Positions 33,235 through 41,009 of a DNA stretch of 64,000 nucleotides are shown here, in pieces. A program made the position numbers and the translations under genes. The notes beneath the pieces were generated by a model, which was not told the origin of the DNA, did not search any database, and saw only the letters and a list, made by a program, of their open reading frames with translations. Every line of letters begins with the position of its first letter. The first letter of the stretch is position 1. The DNA comes from Candidatus Eisenbacteria bacterium (GTDB taxonomy: Bacteria > Eisenbacteria > RBG-16-71-46), in the NCBI GenBank assembly GCA_035712145.1, contig DASTBI010000030.1, forward strand, positions 1 to 64,000, in the 5' to 3' direction.

Positions 33235-34062
33235 CTAGGAGCCTCCCAGCTTGCCCACCATCACCACCGGTCCCGTCGGCGCCCTGGGATTGGGCGAGCC
33301 ACCCTGGGGCTCGAGCGACACCGCGAAGCCGCTGAGCGTGTCCTCGGCACCGAGATGCTCCAGTCGCATGGTGGCGCGCCCCTGCGCGTCGGCTTTGATG
33401 ACGCCCAGGCTGGCCACGCCGTCGGGACGCATGGCCCACAGCTCGTAATCCTTGCCGGCCGGCGGCGTGAAGTGATCGAACACGATCACGGCGCTCGACG
33501 TGCGCGGGTCGAAGACGGCGCGCGCCTTGAGCGCCTGCACACCGGCGGGTGTGATCACCAGCTCGGCGGCGCGCGCGTCCGGAGCACTGAGCACTTCGGC
33601 CCAGCGGCGCTCCTCGGCGAGGCGGCGTTCGGCTTCGGCGAGCTGCCGCCGATGGCTCTCGAGATCGGCGCGAAGGTGCTCGGCCGCGTTCCATTGCATC
33701 ATGGTGACGACGGCCAGCGCGGCCGCAGCCACGGCCCATGCCCAGCTGGTCCGGCTCGGCCGGTGCCTGGCCATCGACACCACGCGGCCACCGTCGGCCC
33801 TCGGTCGCTCGGCGGCGGATCCGCCGGCGGCCTCTTGCTCGACCGCATCCAGGATGCGGGTGCGCAAATCACCACTGGGCTTCGCGGAACGAGCCGAGGC
33901 AGCGAGCGCCACCACCGACGTGGAGAAGTCGGCCAGCGCGCGCTCGCACTCGGGACAGCCCTCGGCAAGATGGCGCTCGAGGATGCGCCGGTCTTCCTCG
34001 TCCAGACTTCCCAGGGCGAGCCCCGCGCACATCTCGAGATGCTCGTCGCGATGGATGCTCAC
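33235..34062 (-). CDS. Anti-sigma factor, RskA-like
   Basis: 275 residues. The start is placed at GTG 34062, which overlaps the sigma-factor TGA (GTGA) and has AGGAGG seven bases upstream; an earlier in-frame GTG at 34068 is too close to it. Residues 1-45 form a zinc-binding-like anti-sigma helix bundle (HLEMCAGLALGSL, ERHLAEGCPECERAL) that holds the sigma factor. One membrane helix lies near 108-125 (WAWAVAAAALAVVTM), then a coiled coil (~130-155), and an RskA-type periplasmic sandwich ending in LSGFAVSLEPQGG. The signal and the proteases that release it are unknown, although a rhomboid gene is close by. Confidence 0.88.
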   Translation of the reverse strand: MSIHRDEHLEMCAGLALGSLDEEDRRILERHLAEGCPECERALADFSTSVVALAASARSAKPSGDLRTRILDAVEQEAAGGSAAERPRADGGRVVSMARHRPSRTSWAWAVAAAALAVVTMMQWNAAEHLRADLESHRRQLAEAERRLAEERRWAEVLSAPDARAAELVITPAGVQALKARAVFDPRTSSAVIVFDHFTPPAGKDYELWAMRPDGVASLGVIKADAQGRATMRLEHLGAEDTLSGFAVSLEPQGGSPNPRAPTGPVVMVGKLGGS

Positions 34063-34616
34063 GCCCACTCCTCCTGAGGCAGCAGCTCCTTGAGCCGCAT
34101 GAGCCCTTGCCGGGTCCAGGACTTCACCGTGCCGAGCGGCGCATTCAGGCGCTCGGCGATCTGACTCTGCGAGAGCCCTTCGAAGTATGCGATCTCGAGC
34201 ACCTGCCGCTGCTGCGGCGCCAGCTCGCTGAGCGCGTCGCGGACGCGGGCGCCGAGCTGGCCGAGAGCCATGCCGGCCACGGGATCGGCGGGTGCTGCGG
34301 GCGGATCGACCTCGTCACGAGACTCGGCGCGGCGGCGCGATCCCAGGCTGCGGTAGAGATCGAGCGCCCGGCTGCGACCGATGGTCAGGATCCAGGCGGC
34401 AACCGAGCCGCGCCTGCCGTCGTACGATCGCGCGCTCTTCCACACTTGAACCCAGGCCTGCTGCACGGCGTCCTCGGCGTCCGCGGAGCTCCGCAGGATG
34501 CGGAGCGCCACGGAGTACGCCAGCGAGCCATAACGGTCGTAGAGCTCGGCGAGGGCGCTCTGATCCCCTTCGCTCACGCGCCGCAGGCAAACTCGATCGT
34601 CTTCCTGCTGGCTCAT
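34059..34616 (-). CDS. ECF-type RNA polymerase sigma factor
   Basis: 185 residues from ATG 34616. Region 2 (~22-90) has DQSALAELYDRYGSLAYSVA and the -10-recognition helix DAEDAVQQAWVQVWKSA. Region 4 (~125-180) has LAPQQRQVLEIAYFEGLSQS, QIAERLNAPLGTVKSWTR and QGLMRLKELL. The SigK/RskA-type pairing with the coupled anti-sigma gene fixes its role as a regulator held inactive until the anti-sigma is cleaved. Its regulon cannot be told from the window, and no duplicated ECF promoter motif was recognised upstream of neighbouring genes. Confidence 0.93.
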   Translation of the reverse strand: MSQQEDDRVCLRRVSEGDQSALAELYDRYGSLAYSVALRILRSSADAEDAVQQAWVQVWKSARSYDGRRGSVAAWILTIGRSRALDLYRSLGSRRRAESRDEVDPPAAPADPVAGMALGQLGARVRDALSELAPQQRQVLEIAYFEGLSQSQIAERLNAPLGTVKSWTRQGLMRLKELLPQEEWA

Positions 34617-34692
34617 GAGCTCGGCGGGTCCGCCTCCACGGTTCTCACGGGTCTACGGAGCTCGCGGAGATTTGGACGAGGAAGGTCGTTGC

Positions 34693-35124
34693 TCAGGCCG
34701 TCGTTGCTTCTCGATAGCGAACCCTCAGCGCCGGGCTGAGGCCCACTTCGACGAGCACTTCCTTCGGCACCAGCGAGCCGACCGACAATCCCTTCTGGAT
34801 GTCGGCGAGCTGGAACAGGGCCTTCACCGCCATGGTGGAGACTCTGCTCTCGGCGATCGACGCGAGCAGCGCATTGCGCTCGTCTTCCGAGATCTGGTTC
34901 GCCAGAGTGCAGATGACGACGAACTTCGGCGTGAGCGCGAGATCGATGTCGAGCCCTTGAACCGAATAGCCGGCCTGGCGGATGGCCGGAAGCAGGGTGT
35001 TGATGTCCGTGGTCATGGTCTTGGCGACATCGCCGCCAAGCTCGCCCACTTTCCCGATCTTGCTTCCTGCGTGTTCGAGAACCTCGGTCGCCTTGTCCGC
35101 GAGTCCCTTGAGAAGCTCGGTCAT
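34693..35124 (-). CDS. Conserved hypothetical soluble protein
   Basis: 143 residues from ATG 35124; GGAGGTGA just upstream fixes this start rather than the longer frame. Residues 1-35 are an amphipathic helix (LKGLADKATEVLEHAGSKIG). The rest is a compact alpha/beta domain (SVQGLDIDLALTPKFVVICT, then RVSTMAVKALFQLADIQ). There is no signal peptide, membrane segment or catalytic motif. It is on the opposite strand to the TPP riboswitch, back to back with it, so the roughly 170 bp between must hold promoters for both directions. Function unknown. Confidence 0.65.
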   Translation of the reverse strand: MTELLKGLADKATEVLEHAGSKIGKVGELGGDVAKTMTTDINTLLPAIRQAGYSVQGLDIDLALTPKFVVICTLANQISEDERNALLASIAESRVSTMAVKALFQLADIQKGLSVGSLVPKEVLVEVGLSPALRVRYREATTA

Positions 35125-35296
35125 GGTTTCACCTCCGCGCGAGGCGGCCAGATTACGCCAGTCGCAACCTCTTCGATAGAAGGAACGCTCGTCCGAAGCC
35201 TGGACGTTCGGGCATTCCACCGGTCGATGGGCCGGTCCCTCGCAGCCGGCCGGCGGCTTGCGTTCGCAGGCGGCGTGGCGCATCTTGACGCACACA

Positions 35297-35383
35297 CGTC
35301 GTTAGGGGTGGTCGGCCCAATGGCCGGCCTGAGAGCAGACCCTTCGAACCTGAACTGGGTAAAGCCAGCGTAGGGAAACGGCG
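35297..35383 (+). ncRNA. TPP riboswitch aptamer (THI element)
   Basis: All hallmarks are present: P1 CGTCGTT (35297-35303) pairing with AACGGCG (35377-35383, one G-U), AGGGGTG, a P3 stem (35311-35317 / 35322-35328), CTGAGA (35329-35334) that grips the pyrimidine, GAACCTGA (35346-35353), and GCCAGCGTAGGGAA (35364-35377) that reads the pyrophosphate. It binds thiamine pyrophosphate and lies upstream of a symporter and TonB-receptor pair, so those genes are thiamine-repressed. Confidence 0.95.
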
Positions 35384-35407
35384 AAGACAAGCGAGCTCTC
35401 CGGTTGC

Positions 35408-35443
35408 CTTCGAGCCGTCCCTTCGCGGACGGCTCTTTCGTTT
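35408..35443 (+). terminator. Riboswitch expression platform: intrinsic terminator with competing antiterminator
   Basis: The terminator is GAGCCGTCC (35412-35420) / GGACGGCTC (35427-35435), a perfect 9-bp stem with a 6-base loop, followed by TTTCGTTT. The competing antiterminator pairs CGGCGAAG (35379-35386, including the 3' strand of P1) with CTTCG and CCG (35408-35412 and 35415-35417, including the terminator's 5' arm). TPP binding should lock P1, block the antiterminator and stop transcription. Confidence 0.88.
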
Positions 35444-35461
35444 GGGCGTCCCGGGAGCACG

Positions 35462-36901
35462 ATGTTCAGTCGCAGTCCTCTCGACTGGGGAATCCTCCTC
35501 GCCTATTTCGCGTTCCTGATCGCGGTGTGGCTGCGCCGGACGGGTCGCTCCGAAGGCGCGGTCGATTACCTGGTCGCGGGCCGCAGGGTGACGCTGCCCG
35601 CCCTCGTCGCCACGCTGGTGGCCACGTGGTACGGCGGAATCCTCGGCGTCGGCGAGTACTCCTACCGGTACGGGATCTCCAACTGGCTCGTCTTCGGCGT
35701 GCCGTACTACTTGGGCGCGCTGCTCTTCGCCTGGCTGTTCGCACGCCGCGCGCGCGAGGCGGCGCTGTACACGATCCCCGACCTGCTCGCGCAGCGTTAC
35801 GGCCGCGGCCCCGCGGTGGTCGGGGCGCTCGCGGTGTTCGTCACCGCGGCCCCGGCCGCGTACGTGCTCATGCTCGGCACCCTGTTCGCCGGCATGACCT
35901 CGGCGCCGCTCTGGCCATCGGTGATCGCCGCGGCAGTGTTCTCGCTCTTCTACATCACCAAAGGCGGGATGCGCGCCGTGGTGTTCAGCGACCAGGTGCA
36001 GTTCGTCCTCATGTACGTCGGCATGGCGATCATGCTGGCGTTCGCCGTGGGCAAGCTCGGCGGCCTGCCTTACCTCGCCTCTCGTCTGCCCGAGAGTCAC
36101 TGGACGTGGCATGGCGGCAACCCCGCATCCGCGATCCTGGTGTGGTACTTCATCGCGCTCTCGACGCTCGTGGATCCCGCCTTCTGGCAGCGCGCCTACG
36201 CCGCGCGAGATCCCAAGGTCGCTCGCCGCGCGGTGCTGTGGTCGGTCGTGTTCTGGATCGTGTTCGACTTCATGACCACCTTCACCGGGCTCTACGCGCG
36301 CGCGCTCCTCCCCGATCTGGCGCAGCCGGTCGACGCCTATCCCGAGCTCGCCCGCCGGCTGCTGCCGCCGGTGGCCATGGGGCTCTTCTACGTCGGCATG
36401 ATCGCCACGGTCATGAGCACGATCGACTCCTACGGCTTCATCGCCGCCGGCACCATCGGGCGCGATCTGATCTGGCGGCTGCGCGGCGAGCGCGACGAGT
36501 CGCGCATCGCCAGCTACACGCGCGTTGGGCTGTGGATCGCGTGCGGGTTTGCCGCGCTGCTAGCGCTCGCCCACGGAAGCGTGATCGGTCTATGGCACGA
36601 CCTCGGCTCGATCACGACTCCGGTGCTCCTGCTGCCGGTCGGCGCCGCACTGGTCGGGCGCGGAATGCTCCCTTCGCGGTGGACGGTGACGTCGATGCTG
36701 GTCTCTTTCGTGGTCTCGCTCGTCTGGGTGCTGTCGAAGACCTTGGATGAAGCCGGCACGGCGCGCTATCCGTGGTCGATCGAGCCGATCTACGCGGGTC
36801 TCGGCGTGTCGTTGTCGCTGTATCTCGCGGGATGGGCTTGGGAATGGGTGCGCCGGCGGCTGCCTTCGCGACGCATCGAGGAGGGAGAGCACATCGGATG
36901 A
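35462..36901 (+). CDS. Sodium:solute symporter, probable thiamine or thiamine-precursor permease
   Basis: 479 residues with about 13 membrane helices, the usual size of the SSS (LeuT-fold) family. SSS features include the first helix start DWGILLAYFAFLIAVWLRRT, a YLVAGRRVTLPAL segment and the Na+-site region FYVGMIATVMSTIDSYGFIA. Direct control by a TPP riboswitch with a terminator 19 bases upstream makes thiamine, HMP or a related compound the likely substrate; SSS-type permeases predicted from THI-box context (thiV) are known elsewhere. The gene ends overlapping the TonB receptor's ATG (ATGA). The exact vitamer is not determinable from sequence. Confidence 0.88.
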   Translation: MFSRSPLDWGILLAYFAFLIAVWLRRTGRSEGAVDYLVAGRRVTLPALVATLVATWYGGILGVGEYSYRYGISNWLVFGVPYYLGALLFAWLFARRAREAALYTIPDLLAQRYGRGPAVVGALAVFVTAAPAAYVLMLGTLFAGMTSAPLWPSVIAAAVFSLFYITKGGMRAVVFSDQVQFVLMYVGMAIMLAFAVGKLGGLPYLASRLPESHWTWHGGNPASAILVWYFIALSTLVDPAFWQRAYAARDPKVARRAVLWSVVFWIVFDFMTTFTGLYARALLPDLAQPVDAYPELARRLLPPVAMGLFYVGMIATVMSTIDSYGFIAAGTIGRDLIWRLRGERDESRIASYTRVGLWIACGFAALLALAHGSVIGLWHDLGSITTPVLLLPVGAALVGRGMLPSRWTVTSMLVSFVVSLVWVLSKTLDEAGTARYPWSIEPIYAGLGVSLSLYLAGWAWEWVRRRLPSRRIEEGEHIG

Positions 36902-39162
36902 TTTCCACATCGCTGCTGGCGGCCGCGCTGTTCATGCAGGCCACGACGACGGACACCACTGCGACCGATACGCTGGGACGTGTCGTGCCGCTGCCTGCGG
37001 TGGAGGTCAGCACCACGCGCCTCGAAGCCGCGAGTCCCTACGCCCGCTCGACGATGGATCGAGCCGCCATCGAGCGCGCGAATTGGGGCCAGGACACCCC
37101 GATGGCGTTGTCCACGCTGCCCGGCGCCTATGCCTACTCCGACGCGGGGAACGGCATCGGCTACTCCTACCTCTTCATCCGCGGCTTCCCGCAGCGCCGG
37201 ATCAGCGTGCTGGTCAACGGCGTGCCGCTCAACGACCCGGAGTCACACGAGGTCTACTGGATCGATCATCCCGATCTCCTGGCCTCCACCGCGGAGGCGC
37301 AGGTGCAGCGTGGCGTCGGCTCCGCGCTCTACGGCGCCGCGTCCGTGGGAGGAAGCGTGAGTCTGGAGACCATGCCGCTCGCCGCGGCTCCCACCTTCCG
37401 CGCCACCGCGGGGTACGGATCGTTCGACACCAAGCGTGTGATGATCGAAGGCATCTCGGGGCCGCTCGCATCGGGCTGGAATCTCTACGGCCGTTATTCG
37501 CGCATCGAGTCCGACGGCTACCGTGACCGGTCCGATACCAAGCTGTGGTCCTACGCGCTCTCGGTGCAGCACGCGATCACGGCGAATCAGTGGTCACGGA
37601 TCAATCTCTACGGCGGCCCCGAGGAGACTCACCTCGCCTACCTCGGCATCCCCCAGTCCTACCTCGATGGCGGCATCACCGGTGACGCCGATCGCGACCG
37701 GCGCTACAACCCGATCACCTACGAAGGCGAGCGCGACCACTTCTTCGAGCCCCACTACGAGCTGCTCCACCACTGGGCGCTCTCACCCACGGCGAATCTG
37801 TCGCAGACGCTCTTCTACTTCGACGGCGAAGGTTTCTACGACGAGCGGCGGCTCGGGCAGAGCCTGAGCGACTACCGGCTCTCGCCTTGGGCGACTTCGG
37901 ACTCCACCCTGTTCCCGCGGCACTATTACGCGCAGGACACCACCGGTGCGCTGGTGCAGGACGGCTCCGGAAACTTCACCGTCGAGCGCTTCGACGCCGT
38001 GCGCAAGCGCTTCATCAGGAACCGGCACTACGGCTGGGTGCCGCGCCTCCAGCTGCGCCGTGACGCGCACACGCTGACGGTGGGCGGCGAGCTCCGCGCG
38101 CACGACGGCCGTCACATCGGCTCGGTGATCTCGGGCAGCGGCCTGCCCCCCGGCACCGAGCCGGATCACGTCTACTACGACTACCATCCTCGCACGCTCT
38201 CGACTGGACTGTTCATGCGAGAGGAATGGTCGCCGAGCGCGTCGCTGGCCTGGACCCTCGATCTGGCGTGGCGCCATCAGGGCTACTTCATGCGCGGCGA
38301 CCAATTCGACGGCATCGAGTTCGACCAGTCGTACGACTTCGGTCTTCCGCGGCTCGGCGTGCGCTGGCGCCCGCGCGCGGACCTCACGCTGTTCGCGGCG
38401 GCGGGCCACTCGCGGCGCGAGCCCGCGTTCAGGGACCTCTACGACGCGGAGGGCGCCGGCAGTGTGCCCTTGTTCGCGAACGGTGAGCCGCTCGTCGAGC
38501 CGGAAAAGGTGATGGACTACGAAGCCGGCGTGTCGTGGACGAGCGCGCGCGCGCAGCTCGGCGCGAATCTGTTCCGCATGGACTTCGAGGACGAGCTGGT
38601 TTATGCGGGCCAGTTCAACACCGACCTCGGCTATCCGATCCTTGGCAACGCCGCGCGATCGGTCCACCAGGGAATCGAGCTCACCGCCGCGGCGGGCGCG
38701 CCGGCCTCGCCTTTCCTGCTCACGGCCAACGCCACGCTCAGCGACAACCACTTCGTCGAGTACCGCGAGCACTACGGGCCCACGCCCGGCGACGAGGTGA
38801 GCTACGACGGCAACGCGATCGGCTTCTTCCCCGGAGCGCTCGCCAACGCCTCGGCACGCGCCGCATGGCGCAACGCCACGCTCGAGGTGGCGGCGCAGTA
38901 CGCGGGACGCATGTATCTGGACAACACCGAATCGAAGGACGCGAGCATCGGCCCGCGTACGGTGGTCAACCTGAATGCCGGCTGGCGGTTCAGCACGAAG
39001 GCGTTGACCTCGGCCGAGCTTGCGCTGCGGATCTTCAACCTCCTCGACCGCCGCTACGCGACCAGCGGTTACATGGATTACGACGCCGGAGGTAATCTGG
39101 TCCCGCAGTTCATTCCGGCGGCGACCCGTCACTGGCTGGCGGAGCTGCGGCTCGGGTTCTAG
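36898..39162 (+). CDS. TonB-dependent outer-membrane receptor, probable thiamine-family uptake
   Basis: 754 residues from ATG 36898, overlapping the symporter stop. A short signal-like segment lies at 1-18, then a TonB-box-like stretch (PLPAVEVST, ~32-40). The plug domain runs ~45-160 (LSTLPGAYAY, FIRGFPQRRISVLVNGVPLN, VQRGVGSALYGAASVGGSV). A 22-strand barrel follows and ends in Phe (AELRLGF), the outer-membrane signature. Being second in a TPP-riboswitch operon, it should import thiamine or a degraded form, analogous to the riboswitch-controlled TonB receptors of Bacteroidetes. ExbB/ExbD/TonB are not in this window. Confidence 0.9.
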   Translation: MISTSLLAAALFMQATTTDTTATDTLGRVVPLPAVEVSTTRLEAASPYARSTMDRAAIERANWGQDTPMALSTLPGAYAYSDAGNGIGYSYLFIRGFPQRRISVLVNGVPLNDPESHEVYWIDHPDLLASTAEAQVQRGVGSALYGAASVGGSVSLETMPLAAAPTFRATAGYGSFDTKRVMIEGISGPLASGWNLYGRYSRIESDGYRDRSDTKLWSYALSVQHAITANQWSRINLYGGPEETHLAYLGIPQSYLDGGITGDADRDRRYNPITYEGERDHFFEPHYELLHHWALSPTANLSQTLFYFDGEGFYDERRLGQSLSDYRLSPWATSDSTLFPRHYYAQDTTGALVQDGSGNFTVERFDAVRKRFIRNRHYGWVPRLQLRRDAHTLTVGGELRAHDGRHIGSVISGSGLPPGTEPDHVYYDYHPRTLSTGLFMREEWSPSASLAWTLDLAWRHQGYFMRGDQFDGIEFDQSYDFGLPRLGVRWRPRADLTLFAAAGHSRREPAFRDLYDAEGAGSVPLFANGEPLVEPEKVMDYEAGVSWTSARAQLGANLFRMDFEDELVYAGQFNTDLGYPILGNAARSVHQGIELTAAAGAPASPFLLTANATLSDNHFVEYREHYGPTPGDEVSYDGNAIGFFPGALANASARAAWRNATLEVAAQYAGRMYLDNTESKDASIGPRTVVNLNAGWRFSTKALTSAELALRIFNLLDRRYATSGYMDYDAGGNLVPQFIPAATRHWLAELRLGF

Positions 39163-39227
39163 AGGGGCGCGAAAGCGATGAGACGTTCCACCGAGGAGCT
39201 CCGGGCGCAGCTCCGCGCCCGACCCGC

Positions 39228-40001
39228 GTGATCCCGGACAACCTCCGCATCGGTCCGATCCCGATCCACTGGTTCGGCATCTTCCTGGCCCTGGCGATGG
39301 CCGCCGCGGGCTGGGCCACGTCCCGTGAGTTTCAGCGCCGCGGCCTCGAGGGCAAGCTGGCATGGGACGCGGCGATCCTGGGCGCGCTGGGCGGAGTCGC
39401 GGGCGCTCGTCTGTGGGTGATCTTCGAGAGCTGGCCGGCCTTCATCGAGAACCCGGTGCGTTTCATCTTCACGGGTGGCGGACTCGCGTGGTACGGCGGG
39501 CTCCTCGGCGGCACGATCGCTCTGACGCTCTTCTTCCGGCGGCATTCGATACCATGGCTGGCGGGGGCCGACGCCGTGGCGCCGGCGCTGGCGCTCGGAC
39601 ATGCGGTGGGTCGGATCGGGTGCCAGGTCTCGGGCGATGGCGACTGGGGGACCGAGACCAAGCTCCCCTGGGGCATGGCCTACCCGCACGCGGTGGTGGG
39701 CTGGGACTACCCCCCGGACGTGCGCGTCCACCCGACCCCGATCTACGAGATGCTGGCCTACCTCGCGATCTTCGCGTGGCTGTGGCGCACACGGCATCGG
39801 TCGGAGCCGAGCGGCCGTCAGTTCGGCCGCTACCTGGTGCTCGCCGGGATCGCACGATTCCTGGTCGAGTTCGTGAGGATCAACCCGCGAGTCGCGCTAG
39901 GACTCAGCGTGGCCCAATGGGTGAGCCTGGTGTTGATCGTCGTGGGGCTCGGTCTCCTGCTCAAGCCTCGGTCTAGCGCGGTGGACTCCAGCCAAGGCTA
40001 G
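39228..40001 (+). CDS. lgt: Prolipoprotein diacylglyceryl transferase
   Basis: 257 residues, about seven membrane helices, typical Lgt length. The enzyme moves diacylglycerol from phosphatidylglycerol to the lipobox Cys of prolipoproteins, several of which are encoded in this window. Signatures: IHWFGIFLALAMAAAG at the N-terminus, FTGGGLAWYGGLLGG, and the catalytic HAVGRIGCQVSGDGDWG loop. The start is GTG 39228 with no clear Shine-Dalgarno. The last dozen codons (after about 39966) lie inside an imperfect inverted repeat (39966-40134), so the C-terminal tail may have been supplied by a small repeat insertion. Confidence 0.92.
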   Translation: MIPDNLRIGPIPIHWFGIFLALAMAAAGWATSREFQRRGLEGKLAWDAAILGALGGVAGARLWVIFESWPAFIENPVRFIFTGGGLAWYGGLLGGTIALTLFFRRHSIPWLAGADAVAPALALGHAVGRIGCQVSGDGDWGTETKLPWGMAYPHAVVGWDYPPDVRVHPTPIYEMLAYLAIFAWLWRTRHRSEPSGRQFGRYLVLAGIARFLVEFVRINPRVALGLSVAQWVSLVLIVVGLGLLLKPRSSAVDSSQG

Positions 40002-40134
40002 TCGGCGGCAGGGCAAGCGCGTTGCGGCGCTCAGCAACAGACCGCCAAGTCGGCGGCAGGGTACGCGGGCAAGTCGCCGGCGCCGCAGGTAGCGTGTGTG
40101 CGATCCGGCTGGGGTCCAACACCCTAGACCGAGG
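39966..40134. repeat. Imperfect 28-bp inverted repeat flanking a short repeat-rich stretch
   Basis: The left arm 39966-39993 and the reverse complement of the right arm 40107-40134 match in 24 of 28 positions, with the first 11 identical. Between them AGTCGGCGGCAGGG occurs twice (40000-40013 and 40048-40061). Overall it looks like a small non-autonomous (MITE- or REP-like) element or a large RNA hairpin, overlapping the 3' end of lgt. No coding capacity is seen. Confidence 0.5.
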
Positions 40135-40199
40135 CTGACTCTGCCGACCTGGCGGTTTCCTCTTGAGCGCCTGGAACCCATGCATGTCAAGACCGTGTC

Positions 40200-40229
40200 A
40201 CACAAAACTGCGCCGGCGCAGTTTTGTGT
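40200..40229. terminator. 30-base perfect palindrome, probable bidirectional terminator
   Basis: ACACAAAACTGCGCC is followed directly by its exact reverse complement. The core has a GC-rich stem with an A-tract before and a T-tract after it (AAAACTGCG to CGCAGTTTT), which is the form of a bidirectional intrinsic terminator. It insulates lgt from the efflux operon. It could instead be a protein-binding site. Confidence 0.6.
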
Positions 40230-40280
40230 CATTTCCATAACAAGCAAGCCGCACCTCATGACAAGCATTTTGCATCACAG

Positions 40281-40359
40281 TCAATCTTGACCATAGAAAA
40301 AGATTGAACCTTGGTCATTGTTTGTGCGATCTATATTGGCCCCTGGTCATGAATGACCA
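40281..40359 (+). promoter_or_regulatory. Efflux-operon control region with TetR-type operators
   Basis: This AT-rich stretch holds a perfect palindrome TGGTCAT-GA-ATGACCA (40344-40359) and two more copies of the half-site: TGACCAT (40288-40294) and TGGTCAT (40312-40318). A -10-like TATATT (40332-40337) with TTGGTC (40311-40316) 15 bases upstream overlaps them. It probably binds the downstream TetR protein for autorepression. Upstream of it (40002-40280) I see only the repeat and palindrome listed separately. Confidence 0.65.
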
Positions 40360-40382
40360 AGGTCCAAACAAAGGATCGAACG

Positions 40383-41009
40383 ATGACGGACATGGAGCTC
40401 GGCCGCCGCGAACGGAAGAAGGAAGAGACGCGCCAGCGAATCTTCCAGGCCGCCCTCGAGCTGTTCAAGCAGAAGGGCTTCGAAGCCACGACGGTCGACG
40501 ACATCACCGAGCGCGCCGACGTCGCCAAAGGCACCTTCTTCAACTACTACCCGCGCAAAGAGTCGGTGGTCTTCGATCTCTGCTTCGAGCATCTCGCGGA
40601 CGTCGAGAGCCACAGCGAGTCCCTCGGCAAGAAGGCGCTGCCCGCCGTGAAGCAGATCGTCGAGCGCATGCGCTACGCCGCGGAGCTGTATATGAACGAC
40701 CGCGATCTCTCCCGCGCCATGCTGCTGCAGCTCTTCAAGGGCTCGGCCCCCGCCCCCGAGGGGATCGAGATCAACCAGCGCGCACAGAACATGATGCGCG
40801 CTCTCGTCGAGCGCGCGCAGGCCGCGGGTGAGATCCGGCGTGACGCCGATCCCGAGCGCGCCACCTACGTGCTGCGCTCGATCTTCTTTTTCACCGTGCT
40901 GGTGTGGGCCTGCGCTCCGAACGAGCCCTACGACCTGTCGAAGGAGCTCACCGCCCGGATCCGGCTCGCATTGGAAGGGCTGGCCGCGGCCCCGGGAGGT
41001 GCGTCGTGA
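40383..41009 (+). CDS. TetR/AcrR-family repressor of the efflux operon
   Basis: 208 residues from ATG 40383 (AAAGGAT upstream); an ATG at 40353 sits inside the operator palindrome and has no Shine-Dalgarno. Residues ~10-60 form the TetR DNA-binding domain: RQRIFQAALELFKQKGFEAT, TVDDITERADVAKGTFFNYY. The remaining helices form a ligand-binding domain with several Phe/Met positions (LRSIFFFTVLVWACA) suited to hydrophobic ligands. It is the first gene of a seven-gene operon and overlaps TolC by GTGA, so it is made along with the pumps and likely shuts them off when no inducer is present. Confidence 0.9.
   Translation: MTDMELGRRERKKEETRQRIFQAALELFKQKGFEATTVDDITERADVAKGTFFNYYPRKESVVFDLCFEHLADVESHSESLGKKALPAVKQIVERMRYAAELYMNDRDLSRAMLLQLFKGSAPAPEGIEINQRAQNMMRALVERAQAAGEIRRDADPERATYVLRSIFFFTVLVWACAPNEPYDLSKELTARIRLALEGLAAAPGGAS

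Noticed and set aside
40000-40061. Direct repeats as a CRISPR fragment
   Set aside because: Only two copies of 14 bases, no regular spacer pattern and no cas genes.
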